Assembly (NCBI GenBank): GCA_020064725.1
Contig: JAGTWJ010000001.1
Location: forward strand, 2,480,001-2,544,000
Source of the DNA: Drechslerella dactyloides
Taxonomy: Eukaryota > Ascomycota > Orbiliomycetes > Orbiliales > Orbiliaceae
Length of the DNA stretch: 64,000 nt
Direction: 5' to 3'
The notes beneath the pieces are model-generated. The model was not told the DNA's origin. It searched no databases and saw only the letters and a program-made list of their open reading frames with translations. Both the position numbers and the translations under genes were made by a program. Shown here one piece after another: positions 9,678 to 21,945 of the stretch (its first letter is position 1; each line of letters opens with the position of its first letter).

Positions 9678-10987
9678 CTTGCAACGGATGAGTGACACTG
9701 ATGGCTTCTCGGTCCCGAACAGAGGTGGCGGTGCAGAACCTCTGTCTCCAGCCAGAGGTGTCGACGATGCTCGAGATGGTGACGAGATCACGGTGGCGAG
9801 CTGGTTTTCCGTCGACGTCGAAACTTTTCATCGACTGTTGGTGTTTATCGAGTGTCCCACGTGGAATGGAAGGGTGCGGAGGGAGTTGCGGTGGATCTGT
9901 GGCAAACGAACCAACTCTCGATGCAAACAGAGCGAGATGGAAATGTCGAGCGGTTTGGCGTTTTGGGAGGTCGAAAAGGAGGTATCGAGAAGTTTACGGC
10001 CGGACAGGATTCGGGGGCGATGGTTGTGCCTGGACTGGCATGCGGGCGTCTAAGCTGACAGCCGGAAGGAGATCGACTGCCAACGCCACACACAGCAACT
10101 CTCAAGGCGGTTGCCCTAAGCGTCGTTCCTGAGAACCTCGATTCGTAATCTCGTCCCAGGAAGCTACTGCATTATCGAGGGGTCAAGGGTACGCTGCTTG
10201 GGCGGGTCCGGGACGAGGGGCCGGCGGCTGGCGATGGCTGGACGTTGGACCGAGGGCAAGAGGCCGCCTGGAGGAGATAGGAGGGAGAGGAGGAGGAGGG
10301 CGATGGCGAGAGTTGGGAGTTGGGAGTCGAGAGGTGGTGTGGGGAGGGTGGTTGAAGGGAGAAAAAGAGAAGGGCGGAATGTGCAGCGAGAGCCGGCTGG
10401 AAGGCGTTCTCCCGCCGAGTTGAGTTAGGCAGGCCGACGGCTGAAGCGAGCTGCTTTGGGCAATCAACACGGCGCCCGTCAAAATGCAACAGCGCCCGCC
10501 GGACAGTTGGGATCATCAGGGGCGGCGGTTGAGGTACAGCTCGGATAGTCGAATGTCGAGAGATGGATCTTTCGTTACGATGGTAGCGGCATATCATGCG
10601 CTCGATTTGCGGGGTAATAGGGTAATCTGAGCACACGTTCCGCTGCGATCACGTATATATATACCACTCAATTTATAAATTTAATGTACACGTAATAATT
10701 TTGGGCTGGCGTGCATATGGCTGGTGCGCGTCGTACATAACAGGTAAGCTAAACGACATACAATATCCTTCGCATGAATCCAAAGCCTGTACATGTTGAA
10801 GCTTTGTGCTCAATTCAAGCTCCCCTCATACACCTCTTCCCCTTCCTCAAGTTCGACTCCTCATTCAGAAAGCAACACCAAATCTGTGATAAATGAAGAT
10901 GCTCGCCTCCTACAGGACCCACATACCGACTTCGGCCCGATTCCGGAACACAGGACGTCACGTACGTGCACTAGTGCGCGTCGTACA
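9678..10987. other. STS1 upstream region / intergenic
   Basis: On the minus strand this is the leader and promoter side of STS1. It contains a strong purine tract on the plus strand (about 10270-10335), which is a CT tract in the direction of STS1. The plus-strand frames at 9646-10132 and the minus frame at 10172-10636 are low complexity or lack family signals, and I do not call them. Confidence 0.5.
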
Positions 10988-11596
10988 CTATGGGCTCGGG
11001 GGTTGAACAGGGCAAGCTGGCACTCTCGTAGGCATCGGCTCTCCGCAGGGCCCACAAATTGTCGCCGGGCCGGTAGCGCCAGGACATATAGGCGTAGAAA
11101 TCGTGGTACATGACGTGCAAGGCGGTGGAGACATAGGGCAAGGTACCACAGTAGCGATCGACTGTCCGCAGGGTCCGCAGAGTGTTGCTGGGCCGGTGCC
11201 GCCAGGACAGACGGGTGTCGGTAGTGTCGTGCATGTCGTGCAGGATGTCGTCGTCGTCATAGGCGGCGGAGAGGCGGGACACGGGACTACAGTAGGTATC
11301 GGCTGGCCGCACGGGCCGCAGACACTATACGGGCCTGTACTTGGCCCGAATCCTGGACAGAGGGGCGTCGAAAGAGTCAGGCAGGTTGTGCAATCCGTAG
11401 TGGGTGGTGGTGCTGGACACGGAGGGTGCGCGATAGGTTGCCCACACGGTCCGCAAAGTGCGGTTGCGGGAAATCCTGGGCAGATCGGAGTGGAATAGGT
11501 AGTACAAGTCTGGCAAGGCGCTGGACAAGCTGCAGCGGCTACCAAAGTGCTGCGGAGCAGAACGATGCTCAGAATGGCTGACTTGAGAAGAGTCAT
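10988..11596 (-). CDS. Secreted cysteine-rich protein with four CxxC...CGPCG repeats
   Basis: Single exon, 202 aa from the ATG at 11596; the longer frame to 11704 starts with GTG. Residues 1 to about 22 are a typical signal peptide (MTLLKSAILSIVLLRSTLVA). The mature part is four imperfect repeats of about 40-50 aa, each with C-x2-C, T-P-x-C-P-G, C-G-P-C-G-[QE] and a closing C-P, so about six cysteines per repeat, with Pro/Thr-rich spacers. There is no membrane segment or GPI-like tail. I do not recognise a named family. An even cysteine count, small size and secretion suit a disulfide-bonded extracellular or wall protein, perhaps effector-like, but that is inference. The plus-strand frame at 11103-11498 is the shadow of the repeats. 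A second Cys-rich secreted gene lies upstream on the same strand. Confidence 0.78.
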   Translation of the reverse strand: MTLLKSAILSIVLLRSTLVAAAACPAPCQTCTTYSTPICPGFPATALCGPCGQPIAHPPCPAPPPTTDCTTCLTLSTPLCPGFGPSTGPYSVCGPCGQPIPTVVPCPASPPPMTTTTSCTTCTTLPTPVCPGGTGPATLCGPCGQSIATVVPCPMSPPPCTSCTTISTPICPGATGPATICGPCGEPMPTRVPACPVQPPSP

Positions 11597-13218
11597 GGCG
11601 AAGAAGCTGGGCCACAAGACGTCTATTAGCAAAAGCTTGGTAGAGAGCCTGGTACTCAATAATAAGGGTCTGGCTACGAGAGTATCAAAGAAGCAGCTGC
11701 TCACATTGTGGTCCTGATTTAATTGGCGGGAAGAGCTAATATTGATATGTGCCTAGAGAAAGTATATGTAGCAGCGACAGGATCCGCATTCAGCAAGGAT
11801 ATTGGCACGACTTTATAGCTCCTGAGGAGAAGCTGTGGGAACCATCCAGATTAAGCCGCTATTATGTTGCATCGATCACTTCTATCGCTGACTTTTGGGC
11901 CGGAAATTACGTTCCCTGCTCTCCACATTCATCCCATCTGTCGAGGATCCGGGTTCATTTTGCGAATGGTTACAGCACATACTTAGTCAACTCGGCTATG
12001 GCTAAATGGGAAAGACATCGTCATAATCCGGAGTCATGCATACAGGCACACGACCTGCATTCGAAAAGTTACGTCGCGGTCGATCAGCGGCAATTCAAAT
12101 GGGCGAAACAACCAAGCAACCCTTGCAGAAGCTTGAATTCTCGCTTGTGAGCGAATAACAAGCTCTGGGTGCCGAAGTGCCGGTCTCCCCGCTGGCGAGA
12201 GGGGGCGTGACGCCAACCGACGTTTAAAATTCTCCATTCCTCTCCTGCGCCCTGCGCTAAGCTTTTGCATCTTTTCGTTCTGAAGATGTAACCTCGATAC
12301 CGCCCATCGGACAACTGTGAAGTCATCGAAACTCAAATCCGGGCCAATGGGGATTGCGCAGAACCGAACCGTAACTGAACGGGCTTCGGTCCTCGCTACA
12401 GAAGCTTCTCAGAGACAGATCCGGAGAACATGGTGATTATAATTGGAAACACAATTCCCTATGCATGATAGTGGGGCTGAAGGGGCCGAAAGAGAACGTT
12501 ATTGTCGTCGCGGAGGTTGCAGTGCAGCTGTGGGACATTACTCACTGCAGTCCTTCAGGCAGTTCGCTCGTTCGCAGACGGGATTGGCGGGAAATATAAC
12601 CCTGATCGTACGATACCCTTTAATCAATTAATTCATATCCTCGATACCCCGGTATACTGCTGTGAGTTATTAATTCAGAAGGTATCACTGTTACACCCAT
12701 CCACGTAAGCTTCGTGCATAATCCTTCCTCAATATCGACGTATCCCGCAGATCCCGCCGCGGGAAGGTGCTGAAGGGTGGTCCGAGCCCCGTGTTGCTCG
12801 CTCGAATCAAACAGACAAACCTGGGTATCGGTCTGCCAGCGCTTAACGAAAGCTCGGTCGAGGGCAAGAACCTAGCTCTCTCGCTGGCAGCTGCCAAAAA
12901 GGAGCTACCCTTGTAGTACTCGCGTGCCTTCATGATACCCACCCGGGATCATTACTAAGGAATGTGCAATGCTGGCTATTATTCTATATGTACAATCGTA
13001 CAATGGATCATGGAGATACTTATATCAACACGCGCGAATTGAATCGAAAGAGCTCGGCATATAAATACAACATCCAACACAATTATCTGTCGATTGCTGC
13101 AGCGCGGCGTCGCATAAGAGCTCGTATACAGCTGATTAGGTATACATAACGGAAACTTACAAAGCATCAAGTTAACTTGAGTCCCTCCGTCCAACTCCTA
13201 ACCGTGCCTGGTAATAAG
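11597..13218. other. Intergenic between the two cysteine-rich genes
   Basis: No convincing gene. The minus frame at 12691-12942 (83 aa) and others are short and featureless. It presumably holds the promoter of the 10988-11596 gene and the 3' end of the next gene. Confidence 0.55.
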
Positions 13219-14429
13219 CTAATCCTCCTCCTCTTCTGACTCCGGCGTCGGCTCCGACTGTGACTTGGAATCTGGCTTTGCGGAATTTCTGGACTTTGTC
13301 TTTCTGAACAGCCTCGACGGCGCTACTCCATTGCCACACGTCGCCAGCCCGTCCACGTCGCCCGCGCTGCCGTGCGGCGCGATGCAAATCCTCTTCTTCC
13401 CGCAGCAGGCAATGTATCCGCAGATTTCCGTAATAGGACATTCCTCGTCCTTGGTGCATTCCATCGCCTCGGGGCACATTGGAAGCGTCGCGTACGTGGC
13501 GCAGAAGCCCACCTTTCCACTCTGTACGCAGAAACAGTCTTCGCCAGGCTGACCGTTGCATCCGGGCATCTTTTTGTCTCTACAGCCCCAAGCTGCTACC
13601 CCCTTGCATGCTGGCTCCGAGCAGACGCCGTTGACGCAGACAGCACCCTTTTTGCACTTGATTCCGCAATCTCCACAGTGTTCGCAGTCATTGTGGAGAT
13701 TCTTGCAGGCGCCGTCGCATAGTTCCTCCTCTCTTGTACACTTTGGTGGTGCTTTGTACGCGGCGGCAAGGGTATGGGTCGTGATAGGTGGCCCCGTTAC
13801 GGTGGTGGTTGCGACTATCGTGGTAGATTCTTCATCGTCATCCTGGGGTCTCACTGCTGCCTTGGCTGCTGTTTTGGTGACTGTCACTGTGATGGCGCTG
13901 ACTGTGACTGTGGACTTCGTGATACCCCAACAGGCGCAAGCAGATGCGTATTGCGAGGCGACGGTGCATTCATCACGGACACCATTCGGAATGGCAGTTG
14001 CGGTCACAATGTTCGCGCCCGGTGGTACTCCTCTCCTGAATCTGTTAGGCTTCTGCTTGACCTGTCAATTGATCAACCACAAATTTCGTTAGCTAGTTCG
14101 CTCCTTTAATCGGAAAATGCATCTGTGAAATCAACACCGAGTCCAGACCAATCCACACATACCATCGCTTTCTCAACGACTGTCTTTGTAACAGGTTCAC
14201 TTTCAGCTTCCGCATCTTCCTGGTTGCCCGAACCTGCTCTTGCGGTCACAGTGCTTGTGACAGTCGATACGACGTATGTTGCCGCCATAAAACTTGAACA
14301 GTCTGCTTTATTGCTGGCGGCTCCCCTGACGGCTTTTGCGCAGTTGTCGGAATTATTACATGTCGCTTCAGAGAATCCGATGCTCGCCGCCAAGTACAAT
14401 AGTGAATGAAGGAGGAGATTCTGCCTCAT
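13219..14429 (-). CDS. Secreted cysteine-rich fungal protein with acidic tail
   Basis: Two exons: 14163..14429 and 13219..14061, joined through a 101-nt intron (donor GTATGT, acceptor TTGACAG), giving 369 aa. Residues 1 to about 22 are a signal peptide ending FSEA. CNNSDNCAKAVRGAAS follows, a Cys pattern common near the N-terminus of fungal secreted proteins, then a second short module, DECTVASQYASACACWG. A Thr/Val-rich linker with an acidic patch leads to a cysteine-dense region (about residues 197-315) with CGDCGIKCKKGAVCVNGVC, similar to Stig1-like CGxCGxxCxxGxxCxxGxC arrays, and 'CTKDEECP..EICG..ACCGKK'. The C-terminus is basic/Ser-rich and then strongly acidic (EEEED). It is probably secreted or wall-associated; ligand and role are unknown. 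Both reading frames and the splice phase agree, so one gene is much likelier than two. Confidence 0.75.
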
Positions 14430-16826
14430 GTTGACTGTGCGGCTTTGAATTGTCGGCGGCGCACTTCCGGCTCTAACTGGCGCAAACCGGAACTAGGAGT
14501 CTTGGATCGAAATCGAATGTATTTGTGTTTTTCTTATCGACTACCAAGACCTTTGATCGCGCGTGTAGGTGTGTCCAGCTAGTGGGGAAAGTCGTCCGGA
14601 GAATTGTTGTATACGTTGTGTCAAGATCGCGATTTCGCCAGCTCCACAAACAGCTGGATCCGAACGTTACCGACCGTTATACACGTAAGTATTAGGCCTC
14701 CCAGGCTTGCCTTGTACCTTCGGGCTCCTCTTCCACTTTATATTATCCGCTCGTCAGAGCTAGCTAAGCTGCGTTAAAAATTCTCGGTGCCAATGGTCTC
14801 TTGCAGGCCGCGAAGGGCTCGACATGCAGTTTGGTTTCAGTTGCGGTTCCGGGCCACGTCTTGTACGCCTGAATCTCTCGACGTCCCATACAGGTCGCCC
14901 GTTGCGGCCACCGCACACCGTTAACATGTCATTGCGGCTTAGCCCCGATTTTGCAAAATTCGGGTAAACTCGCCCTTCTTCAGCCAGAGGCTTTGTCGAG
15001 GTATTTCATTGTCCCACAATCGTCCTACGCGGCTTGAAGTCGGGGCTTCGCGGGGACCCTAGCCTTGTGCGTGACCTGTGGAGACATGGCTGGACTTTCC
15101 ATCGGCACGGTCTTTCGCGATCGAAGGGCTTGGTAGAGGGACGATAGTTGTAGGTTCGCGCTAGAAGTGTCGAGTGCGCACGTGCGCATTTGAACGAGAG
15201 ATGCCGTGCTAAAATAGCGGCTATCGGTGCGAGTGTTTAGAGTTCGTGACGGGACGGATTAACAAATTCGAATCGAGTGGATCAGGAAGCCTAAACTGTC
15301 GCGATGGCGAGAAGATTTGTTCCTCTTCGTTTGGCTCGGTGTTATAAAATTGACGCTTTGTGCCCGTCCTTGCGAGATTCCAATGACTATCAGGCTGTGG
15401 TCTGCAAGTCGTCAATAATTACCGCTTTCGGTGGATGCCTCGATCCGCTTGGGTCGTTCCGAGCAGGCGAGCCGCTAGTAATTGGATGGGGCTATCAACA
15501 CATCTGGATATAAACTGTCGCCAAAACTTAAACTCGCATTGACGTTGAGAGCTTCGAGGAGGCGACGGCTCTGTAAGATGTAATAGAAGCCCGGGGCTTC
15601 TATTTATCAGGGAGAGCGAGTATTATCCGATCGAGATCACACACTAAATTTCATGTAGCAAATGTGAATTTATCGAATTCCCACTCTTTCGCTCGCTAGC
15701 ATGGACGCTTCCTAGGATTCTTCTGATATCTGATGAATCCTAGCATATTCGCAGTTGCACAGCTTATGAATAACCTATCTGATGGTAGCCCCAGGTTAGG
15801 AGAGATGCGCCCAAAGGGTTCAAGATATATTGGTTTCCCGGGCGGGATACATCGAGCTGGCGACAGCTAGCGACCCTGAAGCCGAAAGGGTACATTAGGC
15901 GCACGCCTACCAAGTAAAACCAGTCACCAGCCACGTCAAGGGTCTCGAGTCGTAGCTTCTATAAAAGAACTATCGATTGAGAGGGCTGCTAGAATGGCGA
16001 TATGATGCGCCGAGCACTCGCTAAGAGGAACCGAAGGATGTGTTGGACGTTGGATTTCGAACTGGTTGCACAGGCTCTCATTGGCTGGACGAAGATAGGA
16101 CCTTCCCTGCAGGCTATCTTGGTCCTTCGTTTATATAGCTCGGATATTCATGATAATATGGGAAATCCGCTTTCACGTTAACTCGTCTGCAAACTTAGTG
16201 TGAATCCTACCTGCGTCATCGTTGATAGGTGTTGCGCCCACATTGAGCTTTTGAGATTTCGAAATTTCGGAAGCTTGGCTGACGATTATAGCGTATCTTG
16301 GGGTCAGCTTGGCCGCCATCATCCCGAAATCCGGTATCTGTCAAACCCACGTGCATATTGATGTTTCGTCGTCGGTAATCTTTCCTATCCTCGGTATACA
16401 TGGATGTGATGCTGCTTCATATAGCTGGACCTATAGAACTAAGGTCCGTACCGCGCCTGTGTTACACTTATATAACTGTAAAGCTGGAAGAATAATCACT
16501 CATCAAAGGAATTGGTCACGAAGGAAAAAAATGCCGATCAAAAATGATTCAAGAGAATAATGTAGGCTGACTATATGAAGGAAGCCTGAACATAATTCTC
16601 AAAGCAGCAGCCCCCAATAAAAATATCTGCACACGAAGATAATCAAACATAGTATCGAAAAAGGGGAGGAAAATAAAGAGAAAAGGAAAAGAAGTACAAG
16701 AATCAGACCGAGTGCAATCGAGAGTGTCTGATCTAGCCCATGCTTTCACGTATGAATGATCTATGCATCTATGTATGAGTATACATGTATCCGCTGAAAC
16801 CACCATCGAAACGCGTGATTCAAAAT
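14430..16826. other. Long intergenic region, no gene seen
   Basis: 2.4 kb between the cysteine-rich gene's start and the 3' end of NNT. Only short frames occur, the longest being 16309-16560 and 15304-15513, without motifs. An imperfect dyad occurs at 14943-14964. No tRNA or rRNA was recognised. Confidence 0.55.
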
Positions 16827-19800
16827 CTAGTCAGTCTGTGTCCCTCGGCTGGTCAATCCAGTTTTGATAGCTGTAGAACACATTAGCGATGGCACAGTGA
16901 TAATCTAACTCTCCGGAATCTGTGGGCTTACCATCACAGGTAGCTTTGGCGTCGCCGAACAGCATGCGAGTATTCGGCATGTAGAACATGGGATTTGGCA
17001 CATCAGCTGTTTTAATAAGCCATCGTTAGCGTTGATGAAGGAGTTATAATGAAAGTGCCAAAGGAATCATACCGTATCCTGATGCCATGCCTCTCTTCAT
17101 TACGACGACGGCTTTGGCCTTGTATGCGTCGATAATTGGCATTCCGGCAATGGGACTATTGGGGCGAAGGGCGATCGGGTTGACGGTATCGTTGGCGCCG
17201 ATGACCAGGGCGAGATCCGTGTCGGGGAAATCTTCATTGATCTCATCCATCTCAAGGACAATGTCGTAAGGAACAGAGGCCTCAGCCAGGAGGACGTTGC
17301 ATTGCCCAGGCATGCGCCCGGCGACTGGATGGATCGCGAAGCGGACTTTGATTCCACGGTCCTGAAGTATCTTGACAATCTCGGCGATGGGATATTGGGC
17401 TTTTGCCATTGCCATACCATAGCCAACGATCTAGGACGTCCGTTAGTTAGCTTATAAAACAATCAGGGCAGTCTGTAAGCAGCTAAGTCTTACAATGATG
17501 ACGCTCTCGGCATTAAGGAGAGCTTCAACAGTTTCGTCGACGCTGGTCTTAGTGATTACACCTTCCATCTTGTGCTCTTCCTGAGCGATGGGCGCTATGC
17601 CTCCAAACAGAACGTTTGTAAGGGATCGGTTCATCCCGACACACATGATGTATGACAGGATCGAACCACTGACGCCGATCAGTGAACCAACTATAAGTCA
17701 TATATTAGCATATATCGCCCCAGATAGAAGAATTCCAGATCAGGACACACCAGTCGTCAGGAGCGGGTTGTCCAACATGACGCCTTCGGCGACAAGAGCA
17801 AATCCAGAATAGGCGTTAAGTACCTGCGAGAAAATTGGTGTGTTTAGCCAATGAGCTATATATGAAACGTGTATAAGAGCACCTACTGTGATAACCACAG
17901 GCATATCCGCCCCACCAATGGCTGCTGTTGTAGTATATCCCTTTATGAACGACAAGAGGGCATTTGCCGTTAGGCAGGTCGCTGCAATAGCTGGGTTTCC
18001 GACCGCAGATGTTGCGAAGAGTGCACCCGTCGCGACATTGGCTCCTAGGAGGCTACTGTTTATTGCGTGGCGGCCTTTCAACGTTATCGGTTTGGAAGAC
18101 ATGCGGCCTGCTAGTTTCAAGAACGCAACAATGGAGCCCGTAAATGTAACGCCACCTAGCCGGAGAGTTCGTCAGTTAACAAAGCTGCTGTTCGATAGAT
18201 ATCATCTCAATTGAGCGAGACTTACCGATGAGCACTCCGAGGTATGCTGTGATGAGATGCGAGGTTGAGATATCATCTACGTGGGCGAGGACAAGTCCGA
18301 TACTGGTCATGACAGCTAGAGGAGATATTAGAGAGCAACCTAGGCAGGATCTTAACTGAAAGTTCGGGTTTACCTGCAAGGCCGACAACGGAGTGAAGAG
18401 CTGCAACAGTTTGCGGGAGCGATGTTGGTGTAATCCTAAATCCAATGGCAGCGCCCAGAGCGGCACCCAGTGAGGCGAGAACCGCGAACTGGGTCATGGT
18501 CTTGGACGAGAAATCAAGGCTTGATATTGCGGCAAGGACACCGACAGCCACTCCTAGCATGCCGAGGATGTTCCCTCGACGAGCCGTGGCTTGGGAGGAC
18601 AGTCCGGAAATCGAAGCGATGCACAACAATGACGATACGAGATATCCTGCAGTGCTTATACCGTCTACGCCTCCAAGCCCCGAAGCAACGAAGGCGCCTC
18701 CGAAGAGCAAACCGGGAATAGCCCAGAGGTAGCCGTACTCTGGAGGATCAGTTGGCCGTTTGAACATATCAAGCATTCGCTTGGTAATGACAAAGCCACC
18801 GGAAACATTCACAAAGGCGAGAGCGACCGACATGGCACCAAGGAATTGAGGGAAGGTTCCTGGAAGATAGCCTCCTCCCATAAGGAAGAAACCACCAACA
18901 CCGACCATACCTGTAGAACATTGAGGATAAGCTCATGTTGAGAAAGGCCAAGCTTGAGGTAAGGGGGTTTTACCGGATATTGCATTTGTCACACTCATCA
19001 GAGGAGAGTGAAGAGCTGGCTGGACGCCCCATACAGCTCGATAGCCAACGAGACCCGCCAATCCGAATGTGAAGATGTTATTCATGAAAAGAGGGGAGGT
19101 AAGTTTTCCGAGTGCCAAGATAGATCCCAATCCACCTGTCGCTACGGCGACTTCGCGAGTAGTCTGCTGCCATGGTGTGATTTCCAGAGTCTGGGTAGCC
19201 TTTTCTTCAACCTTTGGCTTAGGTGGAGGTGTAGGAGGGACTGGTCTGGGTGCTGGTGGGATGACTTTTCCGTTTTGAGTAACAATAGCGCCTCTAACAA
19301 CTTCATCATTAAGATCTACGGCGAATGACTTGTCCTGTCCTTCCATGGAGAGCAAGAATTTGGTAATGTTGTTACCATAGAGGGTCGATGATTGGGTGGG
19401 AAGCCGTGATGGAAGATCAGTATAACCAATGATATGGACGTCGTTCTTTGTCACGATTTCACCGGGCTTGGTGAGGGTCACATTCCCACCAGCCTCGGCG
19501 GCGAGGTCGACAATTACGGAGCCAGGTTTCATGCTTGCTACCATTTCTTCTGTGATCAATCGCGGGGCGGGTTTTCCGGGGATCAGAGCAGTTGTGATTA
19601 TGATATCGACTTCCTTTGCTGTACATCATTTTGTAATCGGTCAGCAAGTTATCGTCAGCGACAGAGGGTATTTAAAGAAAGCACCGAACGAACCTTGCTC
19701 GTGGAATAGTTTCATTTCAGCCTCAATAAATTCCTTGGACATGACTTTGGCGTATCCGCCTCCGCCTTCGCCGGACTCGTGGAAATCCACTCGAATTGGT

Positions 19801-20711
19801 TCCGCACCAAGAGACTGTACCTGTTCAAGAGCCGCCTCACGAGTATCAAAGCCTCGAACAATAGCTCCCATACGGCGTGCGGTGGCAATAGCAGACAAGC
19901 CAGCTACGCCAGCGCCGATTACAAGAACTTTGCAAGGAGGTATCTTTCCGGCGGCCGTAACCTGGCCAGTCAAGAAACGACCAAAAAGGTTCGACGCTTC
20001 CAACACGGCCTTGTAGCCCGCAATGTTGGCCATGGAGCTCAAGGCATCGAACGTCTGGGCCCTGGATATTCTAGGAATCATATCCATGGCGAACGCAGTG
20101 GTACCTTGATTGGCCAGGGATTCCACGAGGGTCTTGTTGATCGATGGGTTGAGGAAAGATATCATGGTCGAGCCGTTTCGGAGAGAAGGCACCTCAGTCT
20201 CGACGTTCGGCGCACGAACCTTCAACAAGATGTCGCTCTCTGACCAAGTAGATTTGCGGTCACCAATTGTAGCCCCGGCGGACTCATATGCACGATCAGT
20301 GAAGCTGGACTCGGCACCAGCTCCTTGCTCGACAATGACTTTTTTGAAGCCTTTCTTCCGCAGCTGAGCTACATTTTGAGGAGCTATGGCCACACGACGC
20401 TCGTTGGGAAACGTCTCCAGGGGAATTCCGACTGTTAGGTTGGAGTATGGAGTTCCAGCGGGTTTAGGAGAGTCTCCAGCTGTTGTGGATTGACGCCTGG
20501 TAGTGGAGGTGGAGAAGACGCTAGTCTGGGGGAGCGATAGCAATCTGCGGCTTGAATGCACGCCAGACCGTAAACCAAGTTTCGATGGTGTTGCTACGCG
20601 CAAGCGTCAGTAAACGATGCCAAACCCTCCAAGACGTCTCAATCTACGGGTACGAGTCGAAGTCACTCGCGATGGAGACATACAGAAGCCGGAGCTGAGC
20701 GCGACCCTCAT
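16827..20711 (-). CDS. nnt: Mitochondrial proton-translocating NAD(P)+ transhydrogenase
   Basis: Eleven exons: 20684..20711, 19694..20593, 18974..19618, 18374..18910, 18226..18315, 17887..18155, 17751..17823, 17494..17690, 17073..17430, 16932..17006, 16827..16870; 1071 aa, all phases consistent. The 28-nt first exon supplies MRVALSSGF; the N-terminus is Arg/Ser-rich like a mitochondrial presequence. Domain order is that of fused eukaryotic NNT: NAD(H)-binding domain I (VGIPLETFPNERRVAI; dinucleotide fold VIGAGVAGLSA), a Pro-rich linker (PPTPPPKPKVEE), membrane helices of domain II, and NADP(H)-binding domain III (VGYGMAMAKAQYP, VIGANDTVNP). Known role: couples hydride transfer from NADH to NADP+ to inner-membrane proton flow, supplying mitochondrial NADPH. 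It is absent from budding yeast. Its promoter faces that of the CLC gene. Confidence 0.95.
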
Positions 20712-21945
20712 TTTGGCGGCATTGCCAGCCGCGAAACACGGAGAGCCGACGGTGAGAATCATCCTGCCGGTGCGTTGGAGTGCAGCGAGGGATTACATTC
20801 CCAAGCCCACAGGTTGATGCTGAGGCGGCTGGTCGCTCCCCGAGCTGTTCTGCTATCTGCTATCTGGCCTGAGAGGAGGTTGAAGATGGAAGTTTGGAGG
20901 GAGAAGCTGCGGGCATCTGCACTACAGCTAGATAAATCAAGACCAAGGTCAGGACCGAGAGAAATTCCAAGTGGTGGGGGGAAAGATGCCGCCGGATGGC
21001 TTTGCGAGCAGCCCGCTGCCTCCCTCCACAGGAACTCGACGACGCAAGTACCCCTCAATCAGCAAGCGGGCCGACGAGTACATCACATTGCATTAGCAGA
21101 CATTGTACTAATGGGCATCCTCCCTGGGAGCTGACTATTCTGTCCTCTCGCGCAGGCAGGCGCAGACAGCCGGACCAGGGCAGGATCCGGGGCCCCGCAC
21201 GGCGCTGGTTCCTCCGTCCCTCTTTGTCTGTCGGTCGATGCCGTGAGTGGTGGGATGCCTCCGGTTTAATCGCGCGCTGATAGCAGGCGGGCAGGCTTCC
21301 CCACAGACAGCCGTGCCAGGCCCAGCCCTGGGCAGCTGGTCTCATGCATATCCGCCCTCCAGCCGGCCGTGTCTGGCTTAGTTCTGCCGGCAAAGGATGG
21401 TGGTCGATGCAGTAGCTTCCAGGGTGACGTTGGGCGCTCGTTAGCGGACTGTGCGTACTTGGGTATTTGGTGTTCGCGCTGCGCCGCTCCACGTGCGGCG
21501 GCGGCAGCAGAGCCAAGATGTCAAGATCACCAGGCCACGCCCATTTCTCACTTCATTACGTACTTCTTCGATAACTGTCGAATGCAATATCACTTCCCGA
21601 TAGACGTCCCGGGCGCAGGATGGGAATATAGAGTTATCGATATCGTTTTGCGACGGACCGTTTCTTCCATTTTCGCGCTGCCTCCTTTTTGCGTCGAACT
21701 CGCGTAGTCGCTCGCACCCAGCAAAGTTCACCGTGGTCTCACTCCGACCTGCGAAGCGTTCTCCGCGACCAGAAACCGACTGCATTCCGGATTGGCGCGA
21801 TAAAGAACCAAAGCCAGGCTACCTACCGACGACGAAACACACGACTGCGATACCTGAATAGCCGTTAATGCCGAATCGCCCGGATTCCAGCGATCCTCGA
21901 TCCGAATAGCGGAGCTGAGGCCCAACCAGCTTGGGGACCGGGGGG
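20712..21945. other. Divergent promoter region of NNT and CLC
   Basis: 1.2 kb between the two start codons. The frames here are not convincing genes. No clear TATA box or repeat was identified. Confidence 0.55.

Noticed and set aside
9678..9791. Longer STS1 N-terminus
   Set aside because: The opening codon is GTG and the added residues look random; the ATG at 9677 is preferred.
11103..11498. 131-aa Gly/Val-rich plus-strand open frame
   Set aside because: It is the antisense of the cysteine repeats. Its periodicity copies the real gene and it has no signal peptide.
19641..20603. Start of NNT at the end of the 19641-20603 frame
   Set aside because: The codon there is TTG preceded by an in-frame TGA. 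A GTATGT...GCGTAG intron to a 28-nt exon with ATG gives a better start and presequence.
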